From the NCBI GenBank assembly GCA_905250115.1, contig CAJNOI010000108.1:205378-269377 (forward strand): a stretch of DNA of 64,000 nucleotides, given 5' to 3'. The notes beneath the pieces are model-generated. The model worked only from the letters and a program-made list of their open reading frames with translations. It searched no databases and was not told the origin of the DNA. The translations under genes and the position numbers were made by a program. Positions 35,066 to 47,700 of the stretch are shown here, piece by piece. This stretch comes from Adineta steineri (Eukaryota; Rotifera; Eurotatoria; Adinetida; Adinetidae). Numbering within the stretch: position 1 is the stretch's first letter; each line of letters opens with the position of its first letter.

Positions 35066-37461
35066 TTACATCATATTACATTGATGAAAAATATTGAATG
35101 TTGAATTATTATTTTTCACTTCATGTTTAACTTCCATTAGTCGTTGTTTCTCGATTAATAAAGTACGTAAACGAGCGAATTCTAATAATGAAATATTTTC
35201 ATTAAGTCGTCGAAGAGAATCTTCTTGTAATAAAGTCAAAATTTCTTGTGAATTACTATTTGTTATCAATTCAGTTAAACTATGTAAACTTGGCCCATCA
35301 AAATCATATAAAAGACGAGCCATTTGTCTCAAATTACATCCAATTAACCAATTCTGTACATGTATTTGTGTCCATTCATGAATATTTTCTGGAAGTATTA
35401 ATAATCCAGGCGATAATGAAACTATAGAATTTATATCCTGTTTAGATTGAGTAGTTACTAATTGTGTCTCTTTTATAACAGGAGCTTTAAGTTCCTGTAT
35501 TAACAATTCCATTGCTCTCGGAAATTCATATTTAGTAAAATCAACATAAAGCAATTGCCCAATAAGAAATAAAAGCCAACCATCAGGTTGATAATGTTCT
35601 TGTAAAAGTATCGGAACGATTTTTAGTTCTCGTTGAAATGCATAATGTGCTTCTGCACGACAATAATTACTTCGTCGATATTGTTCACTCATACAAATAA
35701 GGATCATTTGTGATTTTTCAATAGCTTGAGCCATTGCATCCATAACGTTTCCATGTATTTGATCGAAATCAATCCAAACACGATAACCATTTTTGGTTAA
35801 TTCTTCATAGATTTGTTTACAAATGAATTCATCTTTATGTGAATAACTAATCATAATATCAAATGTTTTTCCATCACTAACTTCGGATGATATTGTACGA
35901 TCTAAACCTTTCCATTCAAGATTCCAAAGAATTCCAAAAATAATTTTACGTAATTTTTCATTTTTACATTCTTCTTTCAGAAGAGTTAATTTATTCATAA
36001 ATACTCGACTAGAACAAAGTTGTTGTTGAATATCATGATTAAACGAAAGTGCCCAAATAATTTTAAATGCAATTGGATATTGTTCAGATATGTCGATAAA
36101 AAGTGAGATTTTATTTAAATCAGCTGTTTTCTGTTGAATTGCGTCATTTTTTGATAGAGTTAAAAAGCCTATTGGAAATTAAAAGATTTAATTTTGTTTT
36201 GTCAATTAAAAAAAATTAAATTACCTGTTAGTAATTGTGGAATAGGTATTCGTTTACAACGTTGTGTTGGATGATGCCATGCAAGTTCCAAAATCCGAAA
36301 AAAAAATTCCGATATATTATGTGTAATTTTTAATTCTTTTAATTGTTCATCTGATAGGATTTCTGCAAGAATTCCATATGCACATAATGATATACGGTCA
36401 TAACATGATTGTTGAGCTATTGCTAAGATAATATTTGATAGAATTGTTTCTGAACGTATGAAACAACTTAAATCTTTTATTTGTAATAAAGATCCTAAGA
36501 AAAAAATTAATGTTGAATCAATAAGTATTGTTTCATCATTACACCATTGAGATGTTATACGTTCATGAAATGTTTTCTCTCCAATAATTTGAATAAGACC
36601 TTGAATATATTCATAAAATATTGGTTCTGATGGAATAAGTATTTGAATATATAATGCATTATCTTCACCCCACCAACAACAAGCACATATAAAATCAATT
36701 AAATGTGTTATACAAGTTAATAATTCTTTACTCCATGAATTAACAGTATGATAATGTGCAAGAATGATTTTTAAATAATCATTACCATATCGTTCAAGTA
36801 ATTCATTACCTTTAAATGGTGATTTATCAAGTTTGGAACATATATACATACGAAATAGAAATGAACATGTTTTTATATAAAATAATTGTTTAGTTGTAAA
36901 TATTGATTGTGGAATTTGTGTTTGACAAAGTTGAGTTAAATAGAATTTATATTGATCATTTAAAATATAATTGTGACCTATATGTTGACATAGATGAATA
37001 ATAATGGGTGATATTGGAAATTGTGCATGTTCGTGAACTAAATATGAGAGATTATCAAACCAACGACTAATAATACGAAGAAAAGGATCATTATGATTTT
37101 CTATTTTTTCAATTTCATTGAATATTTTATCAATAATTTCAGTATTTTCAGGAATAAGAAGTGAGAATTTGATATCAGTTTCAATATCATTATTATGAAA
37201 AATTAATGTAAGATTAAATAATGTAAGGGTATCTAATAATTCGAGATAATTTGATTGTTGGATCCATTCAGATGATTCTTCTCCAAGTAATTTCCATGTC
37301 CATTGCTCTAAGATGAGTAATGATTGGAATGATTGAGTAATAAATGAAGGTAATAATTCATCTGTTTGTTGTTGAAGATGTACTATTATTTGATTAAGGA
37401 TATTATTTGACGATGGAGTTAATAATAAGTCAGCAATAAGTTTCTCAAAATTATTTTCCAT
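35066..37461 (-). CDS. ARM-TIR-SAM protein A, putative NADase-type immune or cell-death factor
   Basis: Two exons, 37461-36225 and 36168-35066, phase 1, 779 aa. Residues 1-412 form an alpha-helical, armadillo-like region of unknown family, continuing to about 500 (IWALSFNHDIQQQL, IIFGILWNLE). The TIR domain spans about 514-640 (FDIMISYSHKDE, RVWIDFDQIHGNVMDAMAQAIEKS, SNYCRAEAHYAF, LKIVPILL). Glu585 in CRAEAH aligns with catalytic Glu642 of human SARM1, because both are followed 14 residues later by the end of an IVPI strand. A SAM domain follows at about 677-715 (WTQIHVQNWLIGCNLRQM, FDGPSL). SARM1 has ARM-SAM-SAM-TIR, so the order here is different. By analogy ARM could restrain TIR and SAM could oligomerise it. 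Enzymatic activity is inference. Confidence 0.85.
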
Positions 37462-37879
37462 TTGTGACAGTTATTCTGCGATGACTCATATGTTTTGATG
37501 TATGTGTTCTGATGACATTACGCTACACTGCTTCGTTTCTCCTAGTTTTATATGACAAAATGTCACGTCATCATTCCGATAGAGGGATGCGGAATCTTTT
37601 GACTCATATTGTTATCATAAGGATGACCTTAAAAATTCTTATTCACAATCTGAAGGCGGAGAAATATATACATCTGAATAATTTCTCTTTGAGATTAAAC
37701 TGAAAAAGTATTACATCTAATATTCCTCTGTATATATATATATTGGATTTTAGTGAAATCAAATATCTTTTTATTTTTTATAACAATATAAATATGAACT
37801 AGTATGTTAAGGCAAATAAAACATATTTGGTTTGATACATACATTCCCTAAAAACCAAAAGTTTAATGTATGAAAAATA
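37462..37879. other. Spacer between the two ARM-TIR-SAM genes
   Basis: 418 bases holding the promoter of gene A and the 3' flank of gene B. An (at)n run lies near 37732-37743. No other feature. Confidence 0.55.
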
Positions 37880-40315
37880 TCACAATAGTTGACAACAAGA
37901 TTTATTTTTTTCTGTTTTAATAGTTCTTTTTCTAAATAGTCGTCTAAATTGTGATTTTGGAACGTGTTTTTGTTGATCTATTAAAGAACGAAGATAGGAT
38001 AATTCTACTAATGATAAACTTTCATGAGTTAATCGAAATGATTCATCTTGAAGAAGATTTAAAATTTGTGTCGTTTCACCATTCTTAATAAAATTATTTA
38101 AATAAATCAAACCTTGACCATCACAGTTAATAAGAAGTTGAGACATTTGAATGAGATTATGATCAATTAACCAATCATATACATCTGTTTTTGTCCAATC
38201 TTGAATTTTTTCTGAACGTATCGGTGATGATGATGATGATGATGAAGATATTTTCAATGGTGTTTGTATATTACAAAGTAAAGCAACAGTACCTGCTCGA
38301 GAACGAAGAGGTGTAATACTACTTTCAGAAATTTCTTCAGCTTGAATTTCTTTCATTAATAAATCTATTCCTCGTCGAAATTCATATTTAGTAAAATCAA
38401 CATAAAGCAATTGTCCAATAAGAAATAAAAGCCAACCATCAGGTTGATAATGTTCTTGTAAAAGTATCGGAACTATTTTTAATTCTCGTTGAAATGCATA
38501 ATGTGCTTCTGCACGACAATAATTACTTCGTCGATATTGTTCACTCATACAAATAATAATTGTTTGCGAACGTTCAATAGCTTGTGCCATTCCGTCCATT
38601 ACATTTCCATGCATTTGATCAAAATCAATCCAAACACGATAACCATTTTTGGTTAATTCTTCGTAAATTTGTTTACAAATGAACTCATCTTTATGTGAAT
38701 AACTAATCATAATATCAAATGTTTTTCCGTCATTTATTTCTAATATTGTACGATCTTGATGAGTTGATTCAAGATTCCAAAGAATTCCATGTGTTATTTT
38801 ACGCATTTTTTCATTATCACATTCTTTTGCTAGATTAAGTAATTTAGACATAAACATGGTATTTGACCGAAGTTGTTGTTGAGTATCTTGATTAAATGAT
38901 AAAGCCCATAAAATATCGAATGCAATTGGATATTGATCAGATATGTCGATAAAAAGTGAGATTTTATTTAAATCAGCTGTTTTCTGTTGTATAGCATCGA
39001 TTTTAGATAAAGTTGAAAAACCTAGAAAAACAACAAATGAGAATAATTAAGTTTTCGAATTCAATATTGTTATCATTTTACTTCGTAATAAATGAAAAAT
39101 TGGTATTTGTTTATATTTTTTTGATGAATGTTGTAAAGCTTGTTCGAGCATATTATAGAAAAAAAGACTTAAATTATCAGTAATTTTTAAATCTTTTAAA
39201 CGTTCACTACATAAAATTTCACCTAGGATAACATAGGCACGTAAACATATTTTATCATGAACAGATAATCCAGCAATTGTTAATAGTGTATCTGGTAAAG
39301 AAATTTTTGAACGAAAAAACCATATGAAATTTTGTGTTTGTACTATATTTCTTAAAGAAAATAGACAAAAATCCATTAGAATGGTTTCATCCGTTATCCA
39401 TTGAGCTGTAATATGTGAATAAAATGGTTTATAACTTATAATACGTATAATTGCACTAATATATGAACAAAGAATTTGTTCAGAAGAAAATAAGAAATTT
39501 ATATGTGTAATATTTTCACCATTCCACCAACAACATGCTGATATAAAACCAATTAAATGAGCTATACATGTAAGTAATTTTTCACTCCACATATCAATTA
39601 TATGACTATGAACATCAATAATTTTAACAAAATCATTACCAATATAATTCATAATTTCTTGTGCAGTAAAAGGAAAATCTTCTTCTTGTGCAGCTAAATA
39701 TGAATTTAAAGAAAATGAACATGTTCTTATATAAAATAATTGTTTAGTTGTAAATATTGTTTGTGCTATTGTTGGTTGTTGTAGTTGAATTAAATAAAAT
39801 AAAAATTGTTCAGTCATAAGATAATTATGTCCAATATATTGATTCATATGACAAATAATTGGTGATGTATCAAATTGAGGATTTTCATAAATAAATAATG
39901 AAATATTATCAAACCAAAGACTAACTATAGTAAAAAATGGATCATTATCATCTTTAGTTCGATTAATTTGTTCGAATATACCATTGATTAAATCAATAGT
40001 ATCTGGAATCAGAAGTGCTGCTTTGATATTATCATCAATATAATCATAATTGAAAATTAAATTTTTATTAAATGAAATAAGTGTATAAAATAAATTTAAA
40101 TAATTTGGTTGATTTATCCATTGATATGAATCTTTACTTAATACTTTCCATGCCCAAGATTCAAGTTTTAATAATGATTCATATAATTCAGAAATAAATA
40201 ATGGATTTAAATCATTATTTTGTTTTTCTAAAATTGTTGTTACTTCTCGTATACCAAAAGTAAATGATGCAGATAATGGAAGTACATCAATAAGTTGTTC
40301 AAAATTATTTTTCAT
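37880..40315 (-). CDS. ARM-TIR-SAM protein B, tandem paralogue
   Basis: Two exons, 40315-39082 and 39021-37880, phase 1 at the same position as gene A, 791 aa. Same order: helical ARM-like N-terminus (MKNNFEQL, LFYIRTCSF, LLTCIAHLIGF), continuing to LSFNQDTQQQL and GILWNLE. The TIR domain is at about 512-640 (FDIMISYSHKDE, RVWIDFDQMHGNVMDGMAQAIERS, SNYCRAEAHYAF) with Glu583 in the catalytic position. A Ser-rich linker (SSSSSSSSPIR) and SAM (WTKTDVYDWLIDHNLIQM, CDGQGL) follow, and a basic tail ends the protein. Head-to-tail with gene A. The TIR DNA is about 93% identical to A by eye, while the N-terminal exon is far more diverged. Confidence 0.85.
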
Positions 40316-41995
40316 TATTTACATGTATATTATTTAGATACGTTATTCGTATTGTTTTTTGCGTTCGTTTATTCAGTATGCACACATGTTTTTTATTGAT
40401 GTACTTTATAACGATATTTTTATTCTTTAGTTTTTTTTTCTTCTTTGCTGGTGTCAGATGATCGATCGGTTGGGAAATGGATATATAGAGAAAGTCCTGC
40501 CTTCAGTATTCTTTTTTTATCATACGAATAAAAATATGACGCACATTGTTTCGTACTGATATTAGAATATCAATCTTTCTATAAGCGAAAGATACATATT
40601 AAAGAACAAAAATTTCTTTTAGAAGATTGAAGTTTATTGAATAATTAACATACTCTTGTAAGCTTTTTTTCTTGAATCATATAGGTAAAAGTACATTCTC
40701 ATACGTTGTTTTTTTGTTCTATTATAATCGTATAATATCAATGAATATGATTTACAGAGAAATAAGCAATGTAGTATAAGTTCCTGTTTACAGATTTAGA
40801 AAAACGCCATAAGAAGAACAAGTATGATCTTCATTACTAATTGTTTACAAAAATAAGCTTCGAACATTTCAATAAAATTTGGTCAAGGAAGGAACTAGGA
40901 AAATTCATAAATCATCAAGATAATAAATCTATATAACTAATATTCTCTTGACGAAACCATCTTATATACATAATAATCTATTGCAAAAATTTGATAGATA
41001 CGATTTTTGACTTATTTTTGAATCATCACTAAAAGCATTATATTTTTATATAGTACTCATAAACTTGATACATAACAATAGAAACTTATAAGTCTTCTTT
41101 TTCAGACAAAAAGACTGACTTTAGACCTTATCCAATTAATAGTGATATTAAAAACATTTATTAAGTTAACACTATCTTTTAGACAAAGTCCAAATTCATT
41201 TTTCGTTTTCAGACAAAAAGAATGACTTTAGACCTTGTCCAACTAATAGTAAAAGTAGGGGTATTTATTAAGTGAATACTATCTTTTGGACACTCTGTAT
41301 GTTTGCATAACAACAAAGAAGTTAACAAATACTTAATGTAGTTTTCTAGTAACGCTAGAAAGTCGAGATTTAGATCATAACATTTCCAAATATGCGAGTC
41401 TATGACTGTCTCATAACATTTGAATCTTCTTCTACAAAATATTTAGTTTATCATACTAATCAAAGTGATGTAATATGATTAACTATTCTATTATTTCTAA
41501 TAATATTCCATATTATATAAGTATAGTTTGATTGATTTATACATGATGAACAGTAACAATTGGAAAATAATTGATAATTGAACTTAATCACTGAGAAAAA
41601 TTAATAATAGATAATTCATATTTGATAACGATATCGATGTTAATGTAAGATAAACAGACAATTGTATATCCTTTTTTGTATATACACTCACTATTTATAA
41701 TAGAAATATATGAATCAGCGGGAAAAAACAACAACAAAATGTAATCAAACGTGAAGCGAGAAATCTCTGATTACAATATGCGGTATTTTCTTGAAACGTT
41801 TGTAGACCTTTCGAAATCATTCTGTGTATTATCTTTGTGGTTATTATGTACAGAAATATATTACTAATTGCTTCACCTGAGTTAATAAATACATATATAA
41901 GTTCAATTGGATTGTTTTCCAGTTATTGTACGTATTTATTATGTATACAGAAAAGAACAAATCTTTATAAGAAAATGACAAAAATATGTTCTCCA
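40316..41995. other. Intergenic, no gene seen; contains a 107-base-spaced repeat
   Basis: AT-rich, upstream of ARM-TIR-SAM gene B and downstream of the GPCR. It holds the duplicated segment at 41.1-41.3 kb listed separately. Confidence 0.55.
41099..41297. repeat. Two tandem copies of a ~92-base noncoding unit
   Basis: The unit starts ttttcagacaaaaaga at 41099 and again at 41206. Both contain gactttagacctt, tccaa(t/c)taatagt, attta(t)taagt and actatctttt. It resembles a local tandem duplication with no coding content. Confidence 0.8.
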
Positions 41996-44785
41996 TTAAA
42001 CACCAGTACGAACAGTTACACGTGATATACTCGATTGTTGTGGAATTTTATCAAAATGTAACCAATGTAGACGTAAACTTCGTAAACAACATCGTCGACA
42101 AGATGCTTTTAATAATATAATAAGTTCATGACGAAAACGATTGCCACATAATGAATAAAGAAAAAAATTTAAACAAAACGACATAAAATAAAAATGTCTT
42201 AATATATCCAATGTACGTGTTAAGACATGTTTTGATATAACTGAATAAAATAATACTGCACAATATGGTGAATTAAATATTAGAAATGTTGTCGAACAAA
42301 TAACAAGCATTTTTGTTGTTCGTTGTGATATTGTTTGTCGTTGATGAGTACCATTTCCTGTTGTTGTTGTAACATGTTCATAGGATAATGTTGGTGTCGA
42401 TAGACGAGGATGAGTTATACGTGATAAATATTCATTACCTGATCGAACGGATTCAATACATGGTGTAGAAATTTTACGAGTTGCTATTTTTCTTTCGTTT
42501 TTTAATTGAATATAATCATTACTAGTTACATATCCATTTGATTGATATAATCGTTGTCTTTCAGGACATAAATCTGTTGTTTGTCGATGATAGCTTGCTA
42601 TAGTCAACGATCCTCCTATTTAGAAAACAAATTAGTTATGACTTTTATCAAAATACTATAATTAGATTTTTTTTTGATTAAAACTCAGTTAGATCATATT
42701 TAAAAATTTGTATTACTTATTTAAACATGATTAGTGGTATTATTTTATACTTTATGCTCTCTAACCTCAGTGTAAGGGCATATGTCACTATTAATAAAAC
42801 AGCATAAACATAATTTCTGTAGAGGAAATTGTATTGCATGCTGTTTACATATAATCATTAGATATAATAAAGAGTTCACAAGGTGCCATTTTTTTGAAAT
42901 GCACTAATAGGATACGTTTTTTTAAAATGTAATCTAGAGTATAGTAAAAGTTCTGGTCATGACATTTTTTACTTTTATAAAACATTCCGTTCTCAAAGTT
43001 CCATTACATAAATACGTAGTAAAATACCTGTATTATACTAATGCATGTAACAAGCCTATCCTGCACTTAATTCTAATGTACTTGTAGATAATATCTACAT
43101 TATTCAGTACTTAGAATTTTAATTAAAATACTACAAGAACGAGATTATTTTTAGTTTTATCCCATAAAAGTGTTCTAAAAAGTCATCATAATTATTTATA
43201 AAGTTCAATTTGTTTCTAGAATTTTCTTTATAATTCATGTTCAATGATATTCGTCAGACTAATACTAATAAAATATTTTTACGTCATATATTAGTTACAG
43301 TTCATAGTGTCTGCTGATTTAAATTATTAATTATGTAATTAGATTCTTCTAAAATAGTATCGTTATTTGAGAGGTTTTCCTCCTTTTTTTCCTATTTAAT
43401 ATTGAATAGAAAACAGGTGTGATTTTTCTAGGTTTGAACTATACAAGTAAATATCAAAATAGTTCATTTCTAAATTTTAATTATTTGTACTTCGCCCTTA
43501 ATAAAATAATGTTCTTTTTGTATTTTCGTCTTTTAAACAACATAAATGTCAGCTTTTTCTATAGGGATTTTCCTTTGGCATCTATAAAAAAATGGAACAA
43601 ATTATGTTTCTCGTAGCATATCTGAGAAGTAATCAAGAATATTTTTCTTAAAAGTCATTGAGATTATTCATTACAAACAAAAGCAATGAAGTGAAGATAT
43701 CGACACTCGATCAACCATTCAGTTTCTGTAAGTAATAGACTATCTATTATTCACAGTTATTTACCACTTCCGAATCAACTCAATTCAACTTATTGAGATA
43801 TTAATCTTTAGTAATAGAGAACTAAATAGATATTTCCATTATGCAATAGAAATATTACTATTAAAATTTTCGTATACTAGTTATTGACCGTAAAGTATTT
43901 TCTTTCTAAATGAAATATTATTAATTATAAACGCAATTTCACCTGAATAATGCTTATCATTTAATAAGATTTTCTCATGTCACATTCGTTTAAATGGGAT
44001 TCTTTTTTTTTTTTTCTTTCTTTCTAGTTGAAAATATAAAAACTTGATAGTGTGTTTATCTTACCAAATTTATCTGTAAATTTTTTTCTTGATTGTAATT
44101 TATAAACAATAGCAATATTACAAAGAAGAATAAAAATAAATGGTAAAATAAATGTTAAACATATATCAACAATTAATAATGGAAATAACGCTGGATAAGT
44201 TTCATCTTCTCGACATTGTCCTTGGGATATATTCGTAAGAAAAAAACTAAATGAATAAAAACTGCAACTGATAAATATAAGTAATAATATATTTATAATT
44301 GATGAACGATTTGATATGATTGTATTAGCATGTAATGGAAAAAGTACAGCTATAAAACGTTGCAATGTAAATGATAATGTAAATGCTGCTGATAAAAATG
44401 AACAAACATGTGTTATATAAACAGTTCCTTGACATAATAGTAATGAACGATGAAGACCTATAGTTTGATGTGTTAATGTATCAATAATAGATAAAAATAT
44501 AATTAATAAATAAAGAAAGTCTACAGCAGCTAATGCTGACAATAATATTGATGAACGCCATTTACGCATTGCTTGTTGATTTAATACAACAATTGTACCT
44601 GCATTACCAATAATGCCAATAACAGATACAATAAATGTTATATAAAGTGTTAAACGTTCAACAAGTGGTAAATTCTCATAATTAATAAATACCGCTTCAT
44701 TAGATAATAAACTTGTGTTATTTAATTCAGTTGTTAAATTTATATTACCAAATATTAAATATACAGTTTGATTAGCATTTGCCAT
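41996..44785 (-). CDS. Class A (rhodopsin-type) G-protein-coupled receptor
   Basis: Two exons, 44785-44065 and 42615-41996, phase 1, with a 1.45-kb intron; 446 aa. The extracellular N-terminus has N-glycosylation sites (NQT, NLT, NNT). Seven membrane segments are visible: TM1 with GNAGTIVVLN, TM2, TM3 ending LQRFIAVLFPL, TM4, TM5 (LLIVDICLTFILPFIFILLC), then, after a long third intracellular loop of about 100 residues, TM6 (MLVICSTTFLIFNSPYCAV) and TM7 ending CLNFFLYSLCGNRF. A Cys before TM3 (LLLCQG) and one in loop 2 (GQCRED) can form the usual disulphide. DRY is replaced by QRF and NPxxY by NFFLY, variants seen in neuropeptide-type receptors. The ligand cannot be named. The Cys-rich tail may be palmitoylated. 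Confidence 0.82.
42616..44064 (-). other. 1.45-kb intron of the GPCR gene
   Basis: Starts GTAAGA at 44064 and ends AAATAG at 42616. No coding or repeat content recognised. It splits the receptor in the third intracellular loop. Confidence 0.6.
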
Positions 44786-47700
44786 TTGTTAAATGATTAT
44801 CATGATCGATAATATACTCGAAGTTTTTCTTTTTTCTCTAGAATAAAAAAACAAATAGAGATATTATTATTATTCTTTCTTGAAGATAAGATATATAGAA
44901 AATATTTTGGATGCGCAGATATCTTAGCAGGAAGAAAATAACAACTGTACGAGTAACAACATTCCAATTGACTGTCATTCTAACAAATGTCATCACTATA
45001 ACAGGACCTACTCTATGATACTATCCTGTATTCGACAAAATACACAAACATGTACTTTTTTTTCTTGTCAAACACTCATTTCTTCTTCTTCTTCTTCTTC
45101 TTCTGATTCGAACACTTATTATCATTGAGGTTATTTTTTATTTGGTTATATTTAATGTAGCATGCAATAAAAGAAATATAACAAGTGTAAAAATTTGTTT
45201 TGTCTTTCCCGGAAATAGTCTATTTAGATTACTCTTATTTTTTTGACTTGCGTATATTATATAGAAGGTAGCTAGTGGTAAATATTTTTGTTCTTCTCGA
45301 TTATATGCCTTCTTCTCTTATATTATAGAAACATCACGCAAAACGAGACTTATGACAGCAACTGAGTAGAAGAAAATGGTGAATTATATACTGCTATTTT
45401 CGTCGCTTGTTAGAAAAGATTATCGTTAAAAAGGAATAAGAGAAGATTCATCTTTAATAACGAAATTCTCCTATTCCATCAGACGTAGATATATATATAT
45501 ATATATATTATAAACATAGAAAAGATAAAAAATTGAAGAATCGAGTGTCATTGCATGTCAATTAGAAACAAATCAAAATTAAATGGATGAAATAAGAATT
45601 TTTTCTAAAATCTATATTTTAAAGATTTGTCAAAATATCATGAATATACGTATATACTATATATATATATAGAAATAATAAATATTTTATTATTATTTTA
45701 TTCAAGGTAAAATAAATACGAAGTATCGATTTTGTAACCCAAGTGGTTTATGGTAGATTGATCAATCGAGTTGTTCTATTACTTTTTTTTTCCTATTGGC
45801 ATATGGTTAAATACCAAAACGATTCAATTACAAAACTCAATGATAAAAACATATAACTAGAAGATGATAGCTGTAAAAATGTTACACATTGACCTGGAAG
45901 TAATTACACATTCATACGTTAAAATATACAACGAACATATAACAAGAGTTGTTATCAATATCATTTCTTAGAAACGAATATGAATAATGTATAAGAGAAA
46001 AAAAACTCATTGGTTTTTCTTCTGTATTTCTTAAATTAGGCAATATTTTATGTCAATTCACCATCACAAATAAGTAACTAATAAGGGTAACATGTACGTG
46101 TGCCAAGGGCGGGAACAGATATAAATATATACATATATATTTAGATATATATTTATATAGATAGATAAAGCTTAACTTACTTTATACATATGCTAATAAG
46201 GCAACGGGTCGCATACAATTCTTATTAACATGTTTCGTCTTTTTTTCTATACCATTTGAATCTCGACTGTTTCTCTCATCTCCTTGCCTTCATAATCTAG
46301 ACGTTCTCTCTCTCTCTTACTCTTGTACTTTTCATACGGATATATCTCTGTTAGGCTGATCGCCAATTAATCAAAATACGTCATGTAGTAAAGACAAAAA
46401 ACAAAAAAAATAGATAGTCATAAACAGATGATAAGAATGTATGATTTAGATTGATGATGTGTAAAATGTTTTTTCTTTTTAAAAAAAACACGTAAAAAAA
46501 TCATTAAAATCTAAAATTAAAATATATAAGATTAGAGAAAATAATCTGGATAGATATATGAAAAGATCAAGATTATTTGTCTACTAATTAACGTTCCTAT
46601 TGCCTCATATATATATATAAACAAATACGAAAGTCTTGTTAAGTAATTAGTAATCAAAAATTACTTAAAAATTTATTTAACAAACCTTCTTCTATCTACT
46701 TGATGAGAAAAAAAGAAGAATTATAACATATTGCGTATCAATTCACATAAAGAATAACAATTCTTGCTCACGTAATGCATAAGATAAAAAAATAAACTAT
46801 AGAGACCTTTTCAAGCATAAATAAATATTAGATTAAAGCAAATGGAATTTACGATTAAGATTTGTATCTCTTACATTGTCTTATTGACATGTATATATAT
46901 ATGTATATATATCCTTCAATTGGATTCTGGATTGTCTGGCTAGCAATGTTGATGAGCAGAGAATATTACTATAAACGTATAAACATAAAGAAGATTGCTT
47001 TTTCTGTTTCACACACTTTTAAGATTATCAGTAAGGCCAAGGAGAAAAGAATATAGTTAAAAAGCTACATAACAGGAAAAAGATTTATTGAATATTATAA
47101 TAAACAAAAAGTATGAATTTGATTGAATTCATATGCATAACCCCATATATATATATATGAATACAATCTACTCAATGCTTTCAAATAGGAAATAACAAGA
47201 CTAACGAGCATCATTTATATTTTTTGTATAAAAAAAACCAAGAAGAAGAAGAAGAAGAAAAAGAAATAGACACATACTGCTCTGTTATATTATTTTGTAA
47301 GGTAAGCTAGTCACGATTCAATGAAGTAATAATAAATGATGGAAAAAATCTCTGCATGTATAGCTGATAATAATATCTAGTAGGAGGTAATAAAAGACAT
47401 TAATGGCATCGTTGAAAAAAAATTGTTCGGTCTCTTATATGAAAAAATTCTTAATTCTATATCCATGCGTGCAAGCTATTTTCTATCTCTTTTTCTTTTT
47501 TATTTCATTCATGATTCATGACATACTCAGGGTAAAGTCAAGTCTTTCGAAATAGTATTAAAGATTATACAAAAAATAAAAGACTTTTTATACTTACATT
47601 ATTAACATCTTTTATATGATTTTTCTTATTAATAAAATATGCTATAGTCTACAAGGGGAGTCTCTATTTAAATCTAAAAAAAGATTATCTAAATTAAAAT

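Noticed and set aside
46862..47056. Short plus-strand frame with Tyr/Ile repeats in the gene-free region
   Set aside because: Arises from an (at)n run; no start context, splice sites or similarity.
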